From NCBI GenBank assembly GCA_022432975.1, contig CM039502.1:362375-426374 (forward strand): DNA of 64,000 nucleotides, written 5' to 3'. This document shows positions 49,527 through 61,120 of this stretch, in pieces; the stretch's first letter is position 1; each line of letters opens with the position of its first letter. The translations under genes and the position numbers were made by a program. The notes beneath the pieces are model-generated. The model saw only the letters and a program-made list of their open reading frames with translations. It was not told the DNA's origin and ran no database searches. Origin of the DNA: Begonia masoniana. Its lineage: Eukaryota > Streptophyta > Magnoliopsida > Cucurbitales > Begoniaceae.

Positions 49527-51118
49527 ATGAGGAGTTATATTGCAGGAACAAGAACATGGAAAGCTGCAGTGACGGCATTGGGGATTGGATTGCTTGTAGC
49601 TGGCCCTTTTATCTCTTTTTTCGCCCGAGTATCTGACGAGAAGTCCCATCTCCGGGGATGTAGATTTCCGGCCATGTTCAACTTCGGCGATTCAAATTCA
49701 GATACAGGCGGTAGAACTGCTCTGGATTATCAGCTTCCTTCTCCTTATGGAACCACTTTCCCTGGCAAACCTTATGGAAGGCTGTCTGATGGGAAAGTAA
49801 TGATCGATGTTTTTGGTACTGACTGACTCTCTCTCACCGGAGCTATATCTAAGTTTTGTTTGCTTATCACTTCTTGGTGGACATGTGAAGCTGAGAAATT
49901 AGGGTTGCCATACTTGAGCGCGTACTTGGATTCCATGGGAGCAAACTTTGGAGGAGGAGCGAACTTCGCGACGGCAGGATCGACGATTCAGCCATTGGAT
50001 GGAACAAGTTTTGAAGCGAAATTCAGCCCCATCTCGCTCGACGTTCAACTTTTTCAGTTATGAGACTCAAATCACATGCTGACGAGGTTTATAGCCAAGG
50101 TGAGGTCAATATCTACCGTACGTATGCATGAAATAGGCTGACCGTCGACCTTTTGCGTTTGTATTCACTTAGGTTTCTGCGGGTTTTGACAGCAGGAAAA
50201 CTAAAATCCGCCATTAAAGACAAGCTTCCTAGACCAGAGGAGTTCTCCAAGGCGTTGTACACATTTGACATCGGACAGAATGATTTGTTCGCTGGACTGA
50301 CGAAGATGACTCCCCAACAACTGACTGAAACTTTTCGAATATCACCTTGCGCTTATCCATGGCAGTAGAAGTATGACATTCAGAATTTTAATAACCCGCC
50401 ATCACCTGTACATAAAAATCTTCCTAAAAATAAAACGTTTTAAGTTTATCATTTGTCATAGAGGACAAAGACTTCTCTTTTATTTTTGATAATATCAGAA
50501 ACTATACGAAGAAGGAGCAAGGTTTTTTTGGATACACAACACGGGTCCTATTGGATGCTTGCCTTACGCGCTTCTTTATTCCCCTCCAAGCTCGAGTATT
50601 GCAGACAACAATGGCTGCCTGGAATCTCACAACGAGTTGGCTCGGGAATTCAACCTGCAGCTCAAAACGAGGGTGATCCAGCTTAGGACCCAGCTCTCAG
50701 ATGCAGTCCTCATTTACGTAGATCTGTATGCAGCCAAATACACACTCATTAGCAACGCAGAAAAATTCGGAAAGTTTCATCCACCCTCTTCGATTCGTTT
50801 CATACTCATTCCAATACTTCGTTTGATCCAAGCTAAGGAAATATTTGTAGTTCGATTCGTTTTGCAGGTTTTAAAGATCCTCTAGGGTACTGCTGTGGAA
50901 GTGATAAGGTTCAGTGTGGAAATAGAGAGGAAGAGGGTTTGAAAGGGAGAGAAGAAGGGGGAGCAGTGTGTAGGAATTCTTCAGAGTACATCAGCTGGGA
51001 TGGAGCTCATTATTCAGAGGCAGCAAACAAATGGGTAGCTGACAGGATAGCAGATGGCTCATTCTCTGACCCTCACATTTCATTGGATAAATTATGCCGC
51101 CATGAACAAGAGACTTAG
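49527..51118 (+). pseudogene. GDSL esterase/lipase gene with two frameshifts and a lost splice donor
   Basis: Five exons are recognisable: 49527-49815, 49891-50099, 50196-50370, 50499-about 50770 and 50868-51118. A hydrophobic signal or anchor is at about 13-32. The nucleophile block NFGDSNSDTGG holds Ser56, and later blocks include ANFATAGSTI, ALYTFDIGQNDL, WIHNTGPIGCLPY and the Asp/His pair in SWDGAHYSEAAN. Exon 2 lacks one base near 50060 (CAGTTATGAG) and exon 3 one near 50337 (TTTTCGAAT). The expected GT donor after exon 4 reads GA (TTCGGAAAGT). The protein would be a secreted lipase/esterase of the plant GDSL family, related to At3g26430/At1g67830 (memory). Whether it is dead or mis-sequenced is open. 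Confidence 0.85.
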
Positions 51119-51979
51119 CTCACCTCTCTACAATTTGTCACTAAACTCTGCAACAACTGCATGTACAAATGGATCAAACTATCATTAAACTTGATCCTTG
51201 ATCAATAAACTCGACTAAAAGAGTAATATTCTATTGGGCCAGTAATCGGGTCTTTAGTAGCCTCTATTATCATCGTCAAACAAATTATAATAATGTTGAA
51301 CAGTAGTAATTAAAAACGACGAAACACATACGCAGAAGACGGGAACTTTAAATATGTGGATAGCTCTTCTGGGTGTCTCGGTGTTCGCAGTTTGCAGCCA
51401 TTCCCCATTTACAATATTATAGGTTTTTAGAAAGGTACAAAGGTTTGAGTTAAAAGATTTGCCTTTTTCTGCGTCAATTTCTCAGCTCTTGAATCCATCC
51501 ATGGCTTCATGTCTCCCACCGACTCCTATCTCCGGCCCAAACGTAAACTATAAGATTTGTTCCATCTGACAAAGCTTGGCTATAAGTGTATGCGTATGAC
51601 TCTTGAAGTTTTAAACTCACAAATAAAGATTAGAGTAGAAAATAAAGTACAGTTTTTAGTGCGTAATCAGATTTAAGCCAATAATAATAATGACACTTTC
51701 TGGCATCTGGATAACTGAAGCAGACAGAAAGATGGAGATGATTTGATTTCCCATCTGGCAGTTGTCAAATCATTCACTCAACTTCTCCCTGCTGTATCTG
51801 CATGGTACTACACCCTCTCTCACCTATCTCTCTGGCCCTACTTTTAAAAGGACCAGGTCCTTGACCACCATTTCAATGTTTTCCTTCCTCATCAACTCCA
51901 ACCCTTTTCCGCTTTTCCATTTTCTGGTAATGGGTAGGCAGCTTTTCTCAATTTCAAGTGTTCAATTTCTCGCTGTTCT
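51119..51979. other. Spacer between convergent GDSL and DUF868 genes
   Basis: No gene or repeat seen. It should include the 3' UTRs of both. Confidence 0.5.
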
Positions 51980-52904
51980 TCACTCTATCTTCCAAGCATA
52001 GAGGAACAAGCAAAATTTAGATGACCCACTTGCGTAATTCTCATCGTCATCTTGAATCGATGGAGGAGGTAGTTTTGCTGCAGACGACGACGGTGATGAA
52101 GAAGATGGAATCGGCCGGAATATAAAAAGACCGTTTCTTGGACCAGTGCAGAATAGCCAGTCATGGAGGTCCCAGTAAACTTCCTAATCTTGTCTGGTTT
52201 ATAACAATGAAATCATTTCCTCTGAATTTCCATTGAAGATGCTTCACTCGAACAGCTGATTCCCCGTCTATTCTTATCTCTAACTCTGGATCATACCCAA
52301 TCGAATCAGAACTATTTGATCCGCCATTAATGCACTCTAGTTGAAATCGCATGAAACTTCCCTTTCTCATGGAACTGAATTCTCGTCGAATATTTCTTCT
52401 TTCCAAAGACGTGTTCTTTCTTCGAAACCAGCAATGGGTCCATAAGGGCCGGCCGGCAACCAGTTTTTTCTGAAAGCGTCTTTCTTTTGATCGCCGACGA
52501 GAAGAACGACCTCTTCATCAGAAACAATGGCGACGTAATAATCAGACTGAGGCTCGGTCTCCCCTTTGAATTTAGCAGCCTTGAGATCCCAAACCACGGT
52601 TACTGCTTTACCGTCCACTTGGAAATGCTTGGAGCCTTGTTTTCTCCAGAAATACCAGGGTTTAAGCTGGAATTTGCAGACGTATTGCTCGTCTCTTTCT
52701 GATCCTTGAACAGAAACTGAGAGGCCATGTAAGAGCAGATTCTTGCACCACGTGATGGTTATGAAGCGACACTGACCGGCGATCTTCGTCTCGTATACTG
52801 ACACGAACACGCTCTGCCCAGATCTGATTGCTGTCGCTGGGTCGTTTTCCGTCGCTTTCTCGCCGGAGGTAGAAGCAAGCAGGAATTCCGATGGAATCAT
52901 GCAT
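51980..52904 (-). pseudogene. DUF868 family protein, reading frame broken by four one-base insertions
   Basis: A single-exon plant DUF868 gene starting ATG 52904 (MHDSIGIPACF). Conserved blocks follow in order but step through the frames: SGQSVFVSVYETKIAGQCR with NLLLHGLSVSV and LKPWYFWRKQGS; then RPALMDPLLVSKKEHVFGKK; then IDGESAVRVKHLQWKFRGND; then EVYWDLHDWLFCTGPRNGLF to TGA 51980-51982. Each step is explained by one extra base, near 52870, 52470 (A6 for A5), 52334 (AA for A) and 52179 (GG for G). No substitution stop is needed. Function of DUF868 is unknown. The last 40 or so residues after the family core are Ser/Pro-rich and then acidic. Confidence 0.85.
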
Positions 52905-53906
52905 GGTCCTCGACGCTTTCCTCTACGAGAAATGAAAGAAATTTGTTGTGGAGGAAAGAAAGTGGGAAGGAAATTGGATGAGAGAGAAAGAGAAGGTGGC
53001 AGTTTGGTAAAGCCAGAGGACGACGAGGAAGAAGATGACCCAATTTATATATTAAACCATTAGCAGACCTTCACCATCATCCAATCTAAACCAAATAATA
53101 CCCAGACCAGAGTAAATTTTTAAAAACAATCATACATAAAACTCTCCATTAATGAAGAATCTGTGTATCGTTACATAGCGGAACATGTGGATGCAGGCCT
53201 CACTAATAAGATCTACAATTACTCTCCATGACAGGCTTTGGAAATATATATATATATATATATATTACCTAATCTACCACTCTACCATTAGTATTCAAAT
53301 GTAGGCTGGCCTCAATGATAGGCTCTATCATTTTCCAGTCCAACACATCCCATGCTTTTCTGTTCTTTGGTGGTGTAAATGACATAAGCCCTTTTCACGA
53401 ATTGGGAAACCATTACTATTCAAAGCAGAAAAGCTACTCTGTCCACAAACCGTAGAGCAAGTAGTCCTTGCAATAGAATCGGTAAAATTTTTGGAATTGT
53501 TCAGCTTTTCTTGAAATACTTTCTTGAACCTCGATCTCAACTTCTGGGAATCTCGAACTAATTCGAAATCAGTTGTTGATTTGTGTTTTTTCATCTGGGT
53601 ATCTACAGGATCAATCAGAAGATATAGGCCAGGAATCTAGGTCGAAGAAGACAGTTAAAAAAGGAAGAATCTGCAGTTTTAGTGGGAGAAAAGAGGCCAA
53701 CTATTGAAGCTTCTTCAGTGATTGTGCACTGGATAGACATAGAAATTAGAAAAACAGTAGCACCAACGGTGTGCAGATGTAACGTGGAGAGCACAGACAG
53801 ATTTGCAGACAAAAACAAAGCAGAACCAGACTGTACTCAGTCAAGGAAAAGCATATGAAGGAGAGAGATAAAAAGCTATACAATCAATGCATCGAGTCTA
53901 TAACAA
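52905..53906. other. Spacer with AT microsatellite
   Basis: Left part is the DUF868 promoter and leader, right part the PP2C 3' flank. An (AT)n run of roughly 20 bases lies at about 53250-53272. Small ORFs at 53328-53594 and 53615-53818 show no recognised pattern. Confidence 0.5.
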
Positions 53907-55966
53907 TCAGGTTTTGGATCTCATAAAATGATTCAAATCAATTATCATAACAGTGATATCATCCAAACTGCCCCTGGAAAGAGCGAGGCCGACAAGCTCC
54001 TTACAAGCTGCCACGAGGCCATTTGAGGGGGATCTGTTCTCCTTAGATGGAGACTCCGTCTTTACGTTCACTCGCTTCGCCAATGATATTCTTCTTGACT
54101 TTGAAGCAGGACTCTGGCCTTCGCAGCTGAAGTCATCATCCTCTTCGCCATCTCTGTAACAAGTAGTTGTCTTTTTGTGTAGTGAAGAGCGGTTCATTGC
54201 CTGTTTCTTGACTAAACTGACTCTGCGGAGCTTTGACGAGGGACTTACATTAACGTAGCCATGATTTGGATCGACGGGCGGGCATCTGTGGGGACCTTCA
54301 CGCATGCAGACTCGGCTGACAATATGAATGGCCTCTTGGTTGCCAACCTGGGGAAGAACCAGTCTATTTCAAAATTTGCAGAAACAAAACCTTTTTACTG
54401 GAAATGGTTTTCTGTTTTCAGTTTTCAGTTTTCAGAAGCAATTTTTAAGCAAACATCTCAAACTCACCTTTTCCCACAATCCATCAGAAGCTAAGACAAG
54501 AAAGTCCATATCTGGAGTGAAAGACAAGATTTTTGTATCAGGCTCAGCCTACGACCCAGTCCTTCAAATGGGCATCTCCAATGCTCCTTGAAACAGAAAG
54601 CACCCCATGAACTCTCCATGCTCCCCTATGAAACTCCACATATCCACCCTGCATTACATTATTGTCGATACATCAGATTACCTTGTGTACACCATTTAAG
54701 CTTTCAGCATGAAGATTACCTTACTCTCTATTCTCTGCCTTTCGTCCTCTCGTTCCGCTCTGTGGTCTTTTGTGACTGCTTCAGCTACTCCACCTCTAGA
54801 TAGAACAGCTCTGCAGTCTCCTAAGTTTGAAATTATAACCTCTTGACCTCGAATCAAAGCAGTAACGCAGCACGCACCACTGCCAACACCCTGCATATAA
54901 AGGCAGAATTTGTAGGAGTCTACATAATCCCGTTGCTGAGGATGGCAAATTAGATGGTAAATATATGAATAGGCACTTTCCTGGTAAGTTTCACAGACAA
55001 ATCAATGAAGTCCCTTGAGAAATTAGCAAAAACGATGACAAAGTGACCCATGATCCAAATCTATCCTGATCTGAGTAAAATTGAAGTAGCAAAGATAATC
55101 ATCTTTCTCCTAAGAATAAGTCACATAACTGGCTGGATTTTGATGCAAAGATGTGATTCTCTGCTCAATGTTGAAGCACAGTCTTTTGGCCCAAAATACA
55201 ATTCGAATCCCCTAACTTAAACACTACTCTGCAGAACAAATTCTATTCACTACATGCAACAATTTCATTTCTCAATTGTTTGACAACGCCAGACAGAGTA
55301 ACAGAATTGAATTCAGAACTATTCTTAATTGTTCGAGAACACCATACTGAGTGGTAAAAGTGAATTCAGAATTATTTTCAAGTTTGAACTTTTCAAGTTA
55401 GAATGTATCAGAGGAGCTCAGATTGGAATTACCAGATTCAAGAAGTCGAGGTCTGTCTTCAAATAACCAGATTTGATCCCCTCTTCTTTCTCCGTGGATC
55501 CCCAACTATGATCCATCATTTCTAGGATGTTACAGTGCAAATTTTGAGCAACAAACTCGGCGGCCTTGCTGCCTCCGTGTCCATCATAAACGCCAAAAAA
55601 GGCCTACAAACAAGAACAACGCCTGAGATAATGTACACCTAAGGTTAGAAAAGCAGCTTCGGCTTTGACAAAATTACTTCATTTAAGTGACCCTTAGAGA
55701 AAGGAACAATTTTGTGCGCGTCTTCCATGAACTTTTTCTTGCCTTTAACAGACGAGACCCCAACTCCATTCCCAGAAAAGGAAAGCCCATTGCTACTGGG
55801 TGCGATAGTGTCCGCTCCAATTTCTCGCAAAATGTTGGGGATCTCAATCACGGGGGGTCTTTTCCTCTTCAACAAACAAGAAGAAGAAGCTTGGCCGTCC
55901 TGTCTTAGGGCTCGAAGGAGAATGACAATCCGGAACCGAAATGGAAACCTCCGTGCTACTGCTCAT
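53907..55966 (-). CDS. Protein phosphatase 2C (PPM family)
   Basis: Five exons: 55966-55678, 55603-55433, 54890-54720, 54648-54468, 54347-53907, for an expected 416 residues. PP2C dephosphorylates Ser/Thr using two metal ions. Motifs: [10 protein letters not shown] in exon 1, [10 protein letters not shown] in exon 2, [10 protein letters not shown] in exon 3, VSRSIGD and [10 protein letters not shown] in exon 4, DDITVMIID in exon 5. Exon 5 also has an insert of about 95 residues before the last motif, rich in Lys/Ser with RRVS and RRIS, possible kinase sites. Exon 1 carries one extra base between ATG and KRKRPP, and exon 4 one extra G near 54558 (GTAGGCTGAG), each predicting a premature stop. 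Start 55966 ([10 protein letters not shown]) is chosen on that basis. Resembles At1g67820 (memory). Confidence 0.88.
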
Positions 55967-57181
55967 GGCAATTGGCAACAAGACAGAGAGTGAAAGAGAT
56001 GTTCCAGTGCCAAGTTCCAACGGCTATAACGATGGAGGAAGGCTGGAGCTGTTGAGCAACATGAAACAATTAACGGTGGTTAGGGTTGCAAATGGTGGAC
56101 GACGGAGTGCCGTTGAGTAACTTTGACGGAAAATTGGAGGGAATTTCAGTTCAACTTAGATGGGTTAAAAAAAAATAGTCTTTTTATTTCATAGTACAAA
56201 AAAAATTGTTGGGTTGGATTTAGTAAAAAGGTTAAAACTTGAGTTGACCAAACAGAGGTGGTGTTGGTCCAACGCCATGAACTTCTTGGAAGTTCATTTC
56301 AAACTAACCCAAAAGGCAAAAGCATTGGCCGCCAATGGAAAAAAAAACATATGTGAAAGTCAACGGCTGTTTTGCGGGAATTTTTATGCGTGGACGTGGA
56401 CCTGCTCTATTTGCATCGTGTTCATCGTATTATTTAGTTTTAATATAAGGAAAGAAATCACAGCTCCAATTAAAAATCTCCCTTCTGCTCATCTTCTTAA
56501 TCCGTCTCCAAAAAAACCCGTTTTTGAGATTTAAGAGACGCAAACAGAGCAGGGTCGTTTCTTTTCTTTTTTGTTCTACGCTTTCAATCGGCTACCTCGA
56601 AAAAAAAAAGCAGTAGTTTTCAGTTTTCTACCAGGTTTTGCTCTCCGGTTGACGTTATTCTTTGCGGGTATGTTCTGGAATTTTTGTTTTTTGTATCTGT
56701 TCTTCTGGTCATAGCTGGAATGACGAAGTTATAGCAACCATTATTGCTCAGGATCATCGTTTTCCATAGCTGCTAATTGCAGTCGGTATTGCATACGATG
56801 AATCAAAGCTTTTGTCTTTCTTAATCTGTTTAATCTGCTTCATTGCTCGGATTCAAGTCTCGTTTACTTTTGTGTCATAAAAAGAAACCAAACCGAGCTA
56901 TTTATCTCAATAAAAAATGGTGATCTGAAACAGAACTATCTGTACAAGTCAATCCGAGGGCGTTGCCGAGGTAACTTCTGGGATTATAATATGCTGAAAG
57001 ATGAACGCTTTTGCCTTTCATTATTATTTTATTTTTTTTCCAAGATACCCCAATTAAAGCATAAAGCTTTGGCATTAAATTCTGGGTCATGTTGGTTCAT
57101 GGGTTTGTGCAGATTGGATTCATCTGTAAAATTCTGGGTCGTGTACGTTGGGTGGAAAATTCAAATTCAATCGTAGATTCA
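55967..57181. promoter_or_regulatory. Divergent promoter region, PP2C / DUF707
   Basis: About 1.2 kb. The right half from about 56520 is CT-rich and probably DUF707 leader; a leader intron before 57182 is possible. The ORF at 56214-56534 shows no family. Confidence 0.5.
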
Positions 57182-59365
57182 ATGGGAATGTTGTCTCCCA
57201 GGTTTTTAGCAAAGGATATCAGTTTATTTAGTAAAATTCTCAAAGCACCCACCTTCTAATCTTTATGATATTGTTTTTGCAGCAGTGCGTGTAAGAATCC
57301 TAATGGGAGTACGAGGCTTATCATTACAACATTTGTTGGAGTCGTATTTGGGTTTCTGATCGGCCTATCTTTCCACACATTGTCATTGTCTAAGGTTTCT
57401 TCTTCTCTCTCCAGTCCTCGCTACTTCTATGGTGGATTTTTAGTATATATTTCTCCGTTGTTGTTGTTTTGCAGCTCTACGTTCCTTCCAGTCTTCTTCC
57501 AAGCATTAACGCTTCACGCGTTGAAGAAGAAACAGCCTCAAATCAAACTCAGAACATCAACACAACATCTGGGGTATGCTCTTTTCTCTGTTGCGAGTCA
57601 GTCATATCCAGAGCATTCTTGCAAAAAAGTATGATTCTGATGCAGATTTGGGTTCCTACTAATCCAAGAGGTGCGGAGAGACTACCACCAGGAATTGTAG
57701 CAGCTGAATCTGACCTCTATCTTCACAGATTATGGGGACATCCCAAGGAGGTATAAAAAGAGAACTTCACTCGATATGTTCAACGGACGACATGTTTGAT
57801 GAAGTTAAGGTTTTGATTGGCAGGACATAACCATCCAACAGAAATACCTTGTAACTTTCACAGTTGGGTATGGTCAGAGAGCCAACATTGATAGAGCAGT
57901 GAAAAAGGCAACTCTCTCTAATCTCGTTCTGATCTCTCTCTGGTTTTTCCATGCTTTTTCGTAAACAATGAAATACTTGTCCTCAGTTTTCAGATAACTT
58001 CACAATCCTCCTCTTTCACTACGATGGCCGAACAACCGAGTGGGATGAATTTGAGTGGTCTAAGAGAGCTATTCACGTCAGTGTTCATAAGCAGACAAAA
58101 TGGTAAGAACATCAGACCAAGTGCTAGTTTTACTTGTATTGAAATTGAACAAGAAATCATTTTCATAAAATCGATAAATTTAAGGTGGTACGCTAAGCGT
58201 TTTCTGCATCCCGACATCGTTGCACCGTACGATTACATATTTATCTGGGACGAAGATCTAGAAGTCGAGAATTTCGATGCAGAAAAGTGAGTAAATACTG
58301 CAATTAAACTCCTTTTCTTCTTCTGTTGCATACTTATTGTAATTAACATGATTGAATGTTTTTTCAGATACATAGAAATAGTGAAGAAGCATGGCCTGGA
58401 GATTTCGCAGCCTGGTTTGGAGCCTAGAAATAGGTCAAGCATTACATGGGAGATGACCAAAAAACAAGCCAACCATGAAGTTCACAAGTAAGAACAAATT
58501 GAAATGCTCTTTGAATTGCGGGTTGACATAAATTTCGGTAAACTGTAGAAGATGATTACTAACTGCAGCTTTCTTATTCTCAATTTGCAGAAAAGTAGAG
58601 AATAATTCAAGATGCTCTGAAAATCCACTTCTTCCTCCCTGTGCTGCGTAAGAAAGAGCGCTTCTTACGTAAAGCATATATCTTCCATGGCTAATATTGC
58701 TGATTTCAATTTTATTTCTGCCGGAGCAGGTTTGTGGAGATCATGGCTCCTGTGTTCTCCCGGGAAGCGTGGCGCTGCGTCTGGCATTTGATTCAGGTCA
58801 AGATTATTCCGAGCTCGATTATCCTTATCCTTGGTTCGAGTAGTCTTCTTTGTTTAACCAATCTGAAATTGCAGAATGACTTGGTTCATGGCTGGGGCCT
58901 TGATTTTGCTCTCAGAAGATGCGTGGAGGTGAAATTCTTGAGTTACTATTTCCATTAAAAGTAGTCTCTTTTTCTGAACACTTGCCTCTTCCAAACAGCC
59001 TGCCCATGAAAAAATCGGAGTGGTGGATGCTCAATGGATTGTTCATCAATCCGTTCCTTCGCTTGGAAACCAGGTAACGAGCTATGTCGGAGAAAGTAGA
59101 TGACAGTACCCATTTGTGAGACGACTGAGAAGAAATGCTAAACTTTTCAGGGAGAAGCCCGGGACGGGAAAGCTGCATGGGAAGGGGTGCGTAAAACCGG
59201 CAGTTCACTCTTCTGTTTCACTTGTCTGGATTCTGCTGATGTTCTTCCCATTTTCAGGTGAGGGAAAGGTGCGGTAACGAGTGGACAATGTTGAGAAACA
59301 GACTAGCAAATGCAGAGAAATCATATTTCAAATCAACTTCCATAGCAAACAGCGAGCAGAGGTAG
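57182..59365 (+). CDS. DUF707 family protein, probable Golgi type II membrane protein
   Basis: Fourteen exons: 57182-57201, 57283-57394, 57475-57573, 57646-57750, 57824-57907, 57987-58102, 58185-58286, 58368-58487, 58591-58647, 58730-58796, 58875-58928, 58999-59073, 59151-59186, 59258-59365. They join in phase to 384 residues. A single hydrophobic segment at about 17-38 (IITTFVGVVFGFLIGLSF) follows a short N-terminus, as in type II Golgi proteins. Family blocks include KYLVTFTVGYGQRANIDRAV, FTILLFHYDGRTTEWD, HPDIVAPYDYIFIWDEDLEV (a DxD-like acidic motif) and VWHLIQNDLVHGWGLDFALR. Function is unproven; a glycosyltransferase role is suspected. Intron 5 uses a GC donor (AAG/GCAACT). The reading frame is intact, unlike several neighbours. 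Resembles At1g67850/At3g26440 (memory). Confidence 0.9.
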
Positions 59366-59894
59366 AAGACAGCAGCGGCGGCGGCGGCTTTTATTTCACC
59401 ATTATTTGATTCAGATTTCTTTTTTATTTTTCTTTATTACGGGATGGAGGAAGAAGCTTCGGGGTAGACAGAGCTCTGGGCTCTGCGACGAGGCGCCACC
59501 AATTGGGCACCAGAAGGCTTGTAGGACACGCGGCTGCTGCAAGCTCACCCTTCTCTCTCCCCATTAAAAGGAGCCTCCTTTTCCTTCTGCAATTTCCATT
59601 TGGTGTTCCTCAAATGATTTGTGATTTTTAAGAATAAAAAGGAAAATATGTTCTTTTCATTTCTATCGTCCTCTCTGCCAACACAGTTTCTCTACACGTG
59701 TTGCGAACGTGTTATTTTTCGGTTGTCCCGGAAATCAGAATCAGTGGTTAGATCTACGATGAGCAGCCTGGCTTTATGTGTGTATAATTATAACTCCCAC
59801 AGACTAGAGGCTCTACTCTAGCCAACTTACAGCTGCTTCGACCTTCTTCGTCTAAAAATCAGCTCTCTTCAGCATTGGAATTGCACTTCCATTG
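59366..59894. promoter_or_regulatory. DUF707 3' flank and RING gene promoter
   Basis: No gene seen. DUF707 3' UTR on the left, RING gene promoter on the right. Confidence 0.45.
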
Positions 59895-60473
59895 ATGGGT
59901 CTCCCCAATTTTAACTGTGCCGCCGAAGGGCTGCTTCCTCAGCTGCTGATGAACACAGTTGTACTAGTCGTTGTGTTGAAAAAGACGGTGCAGTCGCTGC
60001 TCATCTGGAAATGGAGTCCTCCGAATTCAGAAGAAGAGGAATACTACTACCCAGAAAATGGAAGAGAGAGAAGAGTGTTTGACAACCTCGTACAAGCCCT
60101 GTCCGGAAAGGAACAGCGAGGAAGAAGTGAGTGAATTGGCGTGTCAGGATTTGTTCCACAAAGCTTGCTTGGCTAAATGGTTTCTGTCACGACCCTAATA
60201 CTGTACCCTTATTTTCTCTTATTTTACCGTACAAATTTTTCATTTTTCTTCATCCTTAGCATTTATGTGGAAAACAATTTGAAAACAATTTAAAATCAAT
60301 TGAATAAAACATTTAAAAAACAAATACAAAACAATTACTTAAACAAACACGTTTTCAAGAAAATAAACTGGGTGGTTCCGTTTAAAAGTTTAACATATCC
60401 TCCTGTTTCAAAATCACCAAAATAGTTTATAACAACAGGTTTCCAAAACGTTCAGAACATTAAAATATCAAAT

Positions 60474-60655
60474 GTAAACCTATCCACTAACCAGATTCCA
60501 AACATCCTATAATTTCTATACAACCATCATTTAAATGTAAACCTATCCACTAACCAGATTCCAAACATCCTATAATTCCTATACAACCATCATTTAAATG
60601 TAAATCTATCCACTAACCAGATTCCAAACATCCTATAAATTTCTATACAGTTTAC
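60474..60655. repeat. 63-bp tandem repeat, about 3 copies
   Basis: TATCCACTAACCAGATTCCA recurs at 60481, 60544 and about 60607, giving a 63-bp period with few changes. Part of the solo LTR. Confidence 0.9.
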
Positions 60656-60948
60656 TATTAGCTCAAAACATCCCAAACCCTCAAAACATCTATACATACT
60701 TCCCCACGGGTCAGGTAAGCATCGACTGCGCCAGCACACCACCGCAGCCATCCTCCGTCAACTGGACTATGCCTCAGGTGGAGGGACATCGTCCTCACCT
60801 GGTACCTCGAAGTCTATGTCACCTACACCATACATATACACTATGAGATAAAATCCCAGTAAGCTCTACGTAAATGCTATGCATGCTGTGCTATGAATTC
60901 ATTAAATCATGCTTTATTTTATCTTTCTATGCAATGCTCTGTGGGTGC

Positions 60949-61025
60949 CACCGAGATCCTATCCCTCTAACCAGAGAGAGCTCATCAGCACCGAGATCCT
61001 ATCCTCTAACCAGAGAGAGCTCATC
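60949..61025. repeat. 38-bp tandem duplication
   Basis: ACCGAGATCCTATCCCTCTA with the following AACCAGAGAGAGCTCAT occurs twice in a row, one C shorter in the second copy. Part of the solo LTR. Confidence 0.85.
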
Positions 61026-61120
61026 CAGCGGGCGGACTACTCTTTCCAGCTAGAGGCGGGGGGTGCACGCTTACAACACGTACAGCCGTGCCTGAGCCCA
61101 ACCTCGCGTGACCTATGTGC

